NCBI GenBank assembly: GCA_019105125.1
Contig: JAHRWO010000134.1
Coordinates: 1-17,919, forward strand
Reading direction: 5' to 3'
Length of the DNA stretch: 17,919 nucleotides
DNA from: Flavobacterium sp.
GTDB lineage: Bacteria > Bacteroidota > Bacteroidia > Flavobacteriales > Flavobacteriaceae
Shown here: piece by piece, positions 14,613 through 17,919 of the stretch
How positions within the stretch are numbered: position 1 is the first letter of the stretch
Layout: each line of letters begins with the position of its first letter
Position numbers and translations under genes: made by a program
Notes under the pieces: generated by a model
The model's database searches: none
What the model was told of the DNA's origin: nothing
The model's input: the letters and a program-made list of their open reading frames with translations, nothing else

Positions 14613-15086
14613 ATGAATATTCGCCTTTTAGCCATAGGAAAAACTGATAATAAAGCGCTTCAAACTTTGATTGAAGATTATACTAAACGATTATCGTTTT
14701 ATGTAAAATTTGATTTAGAAATTATTCCTGACATCAAAAATGTAAAAAACTTATCCGAAAGCCAACAAAAAGAAAAAGAAGGAGACTTAATTCTATCAAA
14801 AATTGGCCCAACCGATCATCTAATTTTACTTGACGAAAACGGTAAAACATTTAGCAGTGAAGGGTTTTCAGATTTTTTACAAAAGAAAATGAATTCCGGT
14901 ATAAAATCTTTGGTTTTTGTGATTGGTGGCCCTTACGGATTCAGTGAAACTGTTTATCAAAAAGCCCAAGGTAAAGTTTCTTTATCTGAAATGACATTTT
15001 CGCACCAAATGGTACGCCTATTTGTTATTGAGCAGATTTACAGAGGATTTACGATACTTAAAAACGAACCTTATCATCATCGATAA
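14613..15086 (+). CDS. rlmH: 23S rRNA (pseudouridine1915-N3)-methyltransferase
   Basis: A 157-residue SPOUT-class methyltransferase that transfers a methyl group from S-adenosylmethionine to N3 of pseudouridine 1915 in helix 69 of 23S rRNA, acting on assembled 70S ribosomes. The knotted SAM-binding region is clear: FVIGGPYGF with GGPYG at 105-109, then LSEMTFSHQMVRLFVIEQIYRGFTILKNEPYHHR to the C-terminus, where the terminal YHHR is diagnostic. The N-terminal half has the expected LLAIGKTDNKALQTLIEDYTKRL opening. The length matches E. coli RlmH (155 aa). The stop codon lies only two bases from the stop of the convergent SDR gene, leaving no room for a terminator between them. Confidence 0.96.
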   Translation: MNIRLLAIGKTDNKALQTLIEDYTKRLSFYVKFDLEIIPDIKNVKNLSESQQKEKEGDLILSKIGPTDHLILLDENGKTFSSEGFSDFLQKKMNSGIKSLVFVIGGPYGFSETVYQKAQGKVSLSEMTFSHQMVRLFVIEQIYRGFTILKNEPYHHR

Positions 15087-15088
15087 AA

Positions 15089-15892
15089 TTACAATTTATA
15101 GTGCTTCATCAGCATTTTTTCGAACATCAAATCTGGTAAAATAAACTTCAGAAAAATGGAAAACTTTTGCATAAAAGCTCCTACTTTATAATGAATTTTA
15201 GGTTCTGATGTTTGCATAATCTTGTGAATAGCTTCCGCCATTTCAATAGGATTACTTCCAGAATCTACATGAGAATTTATTTCCTCTAAAGTTTTACCAT
15301 AAGATTTTTCATAAGCTGAACCTTGAATTAAAGGAGCATGAAAACGCCGAGATGCTATATCAGTGGCAAAATCACCGGGCGCAACATTAGTAATTTGTAT
15401 TCCAAATTGCTTAACTTCCATACGAAGTGACTCTGTTATCAACTCCAAAGCCCCTTTAGATGCAGAATAAACACCACGAAATGGTAATCCCATATAACCA
15501 GCAATCGAAGTAACATTAATAATTAATCCCGATTTTTGTTGGCGCATTTGAGGTAAAACAGCTTTCATAACTTCAATAGGTCCAAATAAATTTGTTTGGA
15601 AATTATTCATGATTTCTTCCGTAGGAATTTCTTCTAATGGTCCAGTAATACCAACACCTGCATTGTTAATGAGAACATCAATTCTTCCTGATTTCTGTAT
15701 TACTTGGTTTACGCATTTTTTTATACTTTCAACATCACGAACATCAAGCTGTAATAGTTCAAAAACAGAATTTGAAATATTTTCGGGATTTCGACTCGTT
15801 CCATAAACAATATTGCCTTTTTCATGAAGAAAAGTACCAATTGATTTTCCTATTCCCGAAGAACCTCCCGTAATTAAAATAACTTTTTTCAT
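15089..15892 (-). CDS. SDR family oxidoreductase
   Basis: A 267-residue classical short-chain dehydrogenase/reductase. The Rossmann motif TGGSSGIG is at 8-15, NNAG at 76-79, and the catalytic Ser129, Tyr142 and Lys146 (YSASK) are all present. T32/S33/R34 after the second strand is compatible with NADP(H) preference. The substrate is unknown; the C-terminal hydrophobic stretch (FSIFLKFILPDLMF) resembles members acting on lipids or retinol-like compounds. An exact -7 element, TATTTTTG on the minus strand (15911-15918), precedes it by 18 bases, so it has its own promoter although it lies 75 bases after hisIE on the same strand. It converges on rlmH with a two-base gap. Confidence 0.94.
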   Translation of the reverse strand: MKKVILITGGSSGIGKSIGTFLHEKGNIVYGTSRNPENISNSVFELLQLDVRDVESIKKCVNQVIQKSGRIDVLINNAGVGITGPLEEIPTEEIMNNFQTNLFGPIEVMKAVLPQMRQQKSGLIINVTSIAGYMGLPFRGVYSASKGALELITESLRMEVKQFGIQITNVAPGDFATDIASRRFHAPLIQGSAYEKSYGKTLEEINSHVDSGSNPIEMAEAIHKIMQTSEPKIHYKVGAFMQKFSIFLKFILPDLMFEKMLMKHYKL

Positions 15893-15910
15893 ATTCTGTA
15901 TTTAATACAA

Positions 15911-15918
15911 CAAAAATA
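15911..15918 (-). promoter_or_regulatory. -7 element for the SDR gene
   Basis: Read on the minus strand this is TATTTTTG, an exact TAnnTTTG match, 18 bases before the SDR ATG. A TTTC lies about 18 bases further upstream as a possible poor -33 element. Confidence 0.45.
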
Positions 15919-15967
15919 CTTTTTTTATTGATTTTAGAAAGATTAATCAGAAGTATAATTTAGAAAC

Positions 15968-16567
15968 TTATTTCTCTCTTCTTTTCAAAACCTCTACTAC
16001 ATCTTGTAATTGAAAACCTTTCGCTTGCAATAAAATCAAATAGTGAAACAATAAATCGGCACTTTCAGATAAGAACAAATCGTCATTGTTGTCTTTAGTT
16101 TCAATGACTACTTCAACGGCTTCTTCTCCTACTTTCTGTGCTATTTTATTAATCCCTTTAGCGAATAATGAAGCTACATAACTCTTTTTCGCATCGGTAT
16201 TTTCTTTGCGTTTTGCAATTGTATTTTCTAATTTTGATAAAAACCCAAATTCTTGATTATTAGTTTCTTGCCAACACGTATCTAAACCTGTGTGGCAAGT
16301 TGGACCAACAGGTTTTACTTTTACTAAAAGGGTGTCGTTATCGCAATCTTCTTTAATAGAAATTAGTTCTAAGAAGTTGCCACTTTCCTCGCCTTTTGTC
16401 CACAATCGGTTTTTAGTACGACTGAAGAAAGTTACTTTTTTTGTTGCTAATGTTAGGTCTATAGCTTCTTGGTTCATGTAGCCCAACATTAAAACATTTT
16501 TCGTTTCGTTGTCTTGAATAATGGCTGGGATTAGGTTGTCTGGGGTTTTATTAAAATTTACTTTCAT
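15968..16567 (-). CDS. hisIE: Bifunctional phosphoribosyl-AMP cyclohydrolase / phosphoribosyl-ATP pyrophosphatase
   Basis: A 199-residue fusion catalysing the second and third steps of histidine synthesis: hydrolysis of PR-ATP to PR-AMP (HisE part) and opening of the adenine ring to ProFAR (HisI part). The HisI domain (about 1-105) carries SRTKNRLWTKGEESG (49-63), the metal-binding DCDND cluster (74-78), PTCHTG (89-94) and C98, supplying Zn2+ and Mg2+ ligands. The HisE domain (about 111-199) carries KVGEEAVEVVIE (145-156) and ESADLLFHYLILL (168-180), the all-alpha MazG-like fold. Length is normal for the fused form. It is the last gene of the his operon visible here, separated from hisF by 158 bases that hold an inverted-repeat element, an unusual spacer within a Bacteroidota his operon. 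Confidence 0.96.
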   Translation of the reverse strand: MKVNFNKTPDNLIPAIIQDNETKNVLMLGYMNQEAIDLTLATKKVTFFSRTKNRLWTKGEESGNFLELISIKEDCDNDTLLVKVKPVGPTCHTGLDTCWQETNNQEFGFLSKLENTIAKRKENTDAKKSYVASLFAKGINKIAQKVGEEAVEVVIETKDNNDDLFLSESADLLFHYLILLQAKGFQLQDVVEVLKRREK

Positions 16568-16583
16568 ATTTAGTTATTTTTTG

Positions 16584-16709
16584 ACCACATAGAAACATAG
16601 GTTTATATTTAAAATTGTTAGTCGTTACACTTTTCAGAGGTTTCATAGCTATGTCTAAATACAATACTATAATTAACTCTCAAAACGATTTTCTATGTTT
16701 CTATGTGGT
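16584..16709. repeat. REP/MITE-like inverted-repeat element between hisF and hisIE
   Basis: ACCACATAGAAACATAG (16584-16600) and its exact reverse complement CTATGTTTCTATGTGGT (16693-16709) form 17-bp perfect terminal arms around a 92-base interior. Near the centre is a perfect 10-bp palindrome, CATAGCTATG (16644-16653), built from the CATAG unit also present twice in each arm. In the his mRNA the arms could pair into a long hairpin. There is no open reading frame, transposase or target-site duplication that I can define. It fills almost the whole hisF-hisIE gap. It looks like a small palindromic intergenic repeat (REP/MITE class), and I recall similar CTATGTGG-type intergenic sequences in Flavobacterium, unverified here. 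Confidence 0.65.
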
Positions 16710-16725
16710 TTGATCTTTATTCTTA

Positions 16726-17481
16726 TTATAATCTTACTGCGATATTTTGATTTTTTAAAAACTGTTTCAACACTGGAATTTCGATTTCTTGATAGTGAAA
16801 AACACTAGCAGCTAAAGCGGCATCCGCTTTTCCATTGATAAAGGTTTCTGCAAAATGTTCCATAGTTCCCGCACCTCCAGAAGCGATGATAGGAATGTTT
16901 ACGATTTCAGACAATTTGGCTAAGGCTTCATTGGCGAATCCGTTTTTGGTACCGTCATTGTTCATGGATGTGAATAGAATTTCTCCTGCACCACGTTGCT
17001 CGACTTCTTTTGCCCAATCGAATAAATTCAATTCAGTTGGCACTTTTCCGCCAACCAAATGAACTATCCAATCGCCATCAATTTGTTTGGCATCGATAGC
17101 TACAACAACACACTGACTTCCATATTTTGATGCAATTTCGTTTATCAAATCAGGATTTTTAACGGCTGAAGAATTTATGGAAATTTTATCCGCGCCATTG
17201 CGAAGTAAAACATCTACATCAGCAACGGAAGAAATACCACCACCAACGGTAAACGGAATATTAATTGCAGCTGCCACTTTTCTAACCAAGTCGATTAAAG
17301 TTGCACGACGTTCTTCTGTGGCAGAAATATCTAGAAAAACAAGTTCGTCAGCACCGGTTTCAGCATATTTTTTTGCCAATTCTACAGGATCTCCGGCATC
17401 TTTTAAATCCACAAAGTTGACCCCTTTTACGGTTCGACCGTTTTTGATGTCTAAGCAGGGAATGATTCTTTTTGTAAGCAT
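16726..17481 (-). CDS. hisF: Imidazole glycerol phosphate synthase, cyclase subunit
   Basis: A 251-residue (beta/alpha)8-barrel protein that, with the glutaminase HisH, converts PRFAR and ammonia into imidazole glycerol phosphate and AICAR. Catalytic Asp11 (in PCLDIKNG) and Asp130 (in VVAIDAK) are both at their canonical positions, as are Cys9 and Lys19. The two phosphate-binding half-barrels are seen in FTVGGGISS and [12 protein letters not shown], and the STEE-like loop in [11 protein letters not shown]. The length matches the family exactly. It lies 62 bases downstream of hisA on the same strand and upstream of hisIE, so all three belong to one operon. HisH is expected further upstream, outside the window. 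Confidence 0.97.
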   Translation of the reverse strand: MLTKRIIPCLDIKNGRTVKGVNFVDLKDAGDPVELAKKYAETGADELVFLDISATEERRATLIDLVRKVAAAINIPFTVGGGISSVADVDVLLRNGADKISINSSAVKNPDLINEIASKYGSQCVVVAIDAKQIDGDWIVHLVGGKVPTELNLFDWAKEVEQRGAGEILFTSMNNDGTKNGFANEALAKLSEIVNIPIIASGGAGTMEHFAETFINGKADAALAASVFHYQEIEIPVLKQFLKNQNIAVRL

Positions 17482-17486
17482 AATTT

Positions 17487-17549
17487 AGTGATAAGTGATT
17501 AGTAAATAGTGATTAGCTTAAAGAACTTTTTACTTTTTACTTTTTACTT
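17487..17549. repeat. Short tandem and direct repeats between hisA and hisF
   Basis: On the plus strand ACTTTTT is repeated three times in tandem (17525-17531, 17532-17538, 17539-17545) with a partial fourth copy ACTT (17546-17549). Its last copy overlaps the hisA stop codon (17544-17546) and last sense codon. Beside it, 17487-17515 contains AGTGATAAGTGATTAG and AGTGATTAG, separated by TAAAT. The stretch looks like slippage-generated intergenic repeat sequence with no gene in it. Confidence 0.7.
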
Positions 17550-17919
17550 ATTAATAATATAGTTTTCTAATTGTTTTAAAGTAATTCTACCTTCATAAAT
17601 CGCTTTTCCAATGATGGTTCCTTCGCAACCTAATTCGGCTAACTTGGGTAATTCATCGAATGAAGAAATTCCTCCTGAAGCGATGAGTTTTACATCTTTG
17701 GTTTGTTCCAAAATTCTTTGATATAATTCAAAACTTGGACCTTCTAACATGCCGTCTTTTGATATATCGGTACAAATCACGTATTGTATTCCTTCTTTCT
17801 GATAATTTTGAATAAACGGAATCACTTCTTCTTTTGATTCTTCTAACCAACCTGAAATCGCTACTTTTTCATTCATAGCATCCGCTCCTAAAATAATTTT
17901 ATCAGCTCCATATTGTTTG
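17544..17919 (-). CDS. hisA: ProFAR isomerase, 5' end outside window
   Basis: C-terminal 124 or so residues of 1-(5-phosphoribosyl)-5-[(5-phosphoribosylamino)methylideneamino]imidazole-4-carboxamide isomerase, which performs the Amadori rearrangement of ProFAR to PRFAR. The frame is open to the end of the window, upstream of the ATG at 17876, and reads [21 protein letters not shown]; that ATG is therefore internal and the gene continues past 17919. Seen here are the first-half catalytic aspartate in LGADA, the second aspartate in [14 protein letters not shown], and the C-terminal phosphate-binding loops IASGGISS and [11 protein letters not shown]. These separate it from the paralogous HisF. 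About half of the normal length of roughly 240 residues is present. Its stop codon lies inside a heptamer tandem repeat. First his gene visible on the minus strand, feeding HisF. Confidence 0.96.
   Translation of the reverse strand, partial: KQYGADKIILGADAMNEKVAISGWLEESKEEVIPFIQNYQKEGIQYVICTDISKDGMLEGPSFELYQRILEQTKDVKLIASGGISSFDELPKLAELGCEGTIIGKAIYEGRITLKQLENYIINK

Noticed and set aside
17525..17549. Repeated ACTTTTT units as a possible CRISPR or iteron array
   Set aside because: Units are 7 bases with no spacers, no cas or replication gene nearby; best seen as slippage repeat.
1..17919. Mobile island, phage, toxin-antitoxin or defence system
   Set aside because: No integrase, transposase, restriction, nuclease-toxin or phage gene was found. 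Gene content and composition look like core chromosome throughout; the DnaQ-like exonuclease has the acetate-locus context, not a defence one.

Overview
The window is AT-rich chromosomal DNA from a member of the Bacteroidota, almost certainly a Flavobacterium or close relative in the Flavobacteriaceae. Three things support this. Promoters carry the TAnnTTTG -7 element of this phylum rather than TATAAT. Start codons are preceded by A-rich leaders (often TAAAA) rather than Shine-Dalgarno sequences. Several conserved proteins of unknown function match families I know mainly from flavobacteria. It reads as core genome: there are no insertion sequences, phage genes, CRISPR arrays, tRNAs or rRNAs, and no gap longer than about 180 bases.

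Layout. (1) 1-4457, acetate locus: acs (5' end outside the window) converges on a two-gene minus-strand operon encoding a cNMP-like/CBS/DUF294 nucleotidyltransferase-like protein and a DnaQ-type 3'-5' exonuclease. (2) 4638-7123, plus strand: a 122-aa unknown protein under a clear promoter that overlaps an inverted repeat, a DUF3817 membrane protein translationally coupled to a YbdG-type mechanosensitive channel, and a 128-aa conserved unknown. (3) 7170-9224, minus strand: rhomboid protease, secreted SIMPL (DUF541) protein, DUF2461 protein. (4) 9304-10185: LpxL/HtrB-like acyltransferase. (5) 10204-12971, minus-strand operon: MBL-fold hydrolase, membrane-anchored unknown, and a long class V aminotransferase/cysteine-desulfurase-like protein. 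(6) 13080-15086: a 494-aa conserved unknown and rlmH. (7) 15089-15892: an SDR oxidoreductase. (8) 15968-17919: the distal end of a histidine operon in the order hisA (5' end outside), hisF, hisIE.

How the genes fit together. Acs makes acetyl-CoA from acetate. The DUF294/exonuclease pair beside it recurs next to acetate genes in distant bacteria and may be regulatory. HisA, HisF and HisIE carry out consecutive steps of histidine synthesis. The remaining genes are membrane, envelope and RNA-modification housekeeping. Six hairpin terminators or terminator-like hairpins separate the units.

I found no obviously new multi-gene system. The items most worth a second look are a roughly 130-bp symmetric inverted-repeat element between hisF and hisIE, the acs/DUF294/exonuclease association, the operator-like palindrome on the promoter of the 122-aa gene, and the 494-aa unknown protein. 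Several start codons were moved inward because the longer starts lie inside promoter elements or use rare codons before a clear N-terminus.
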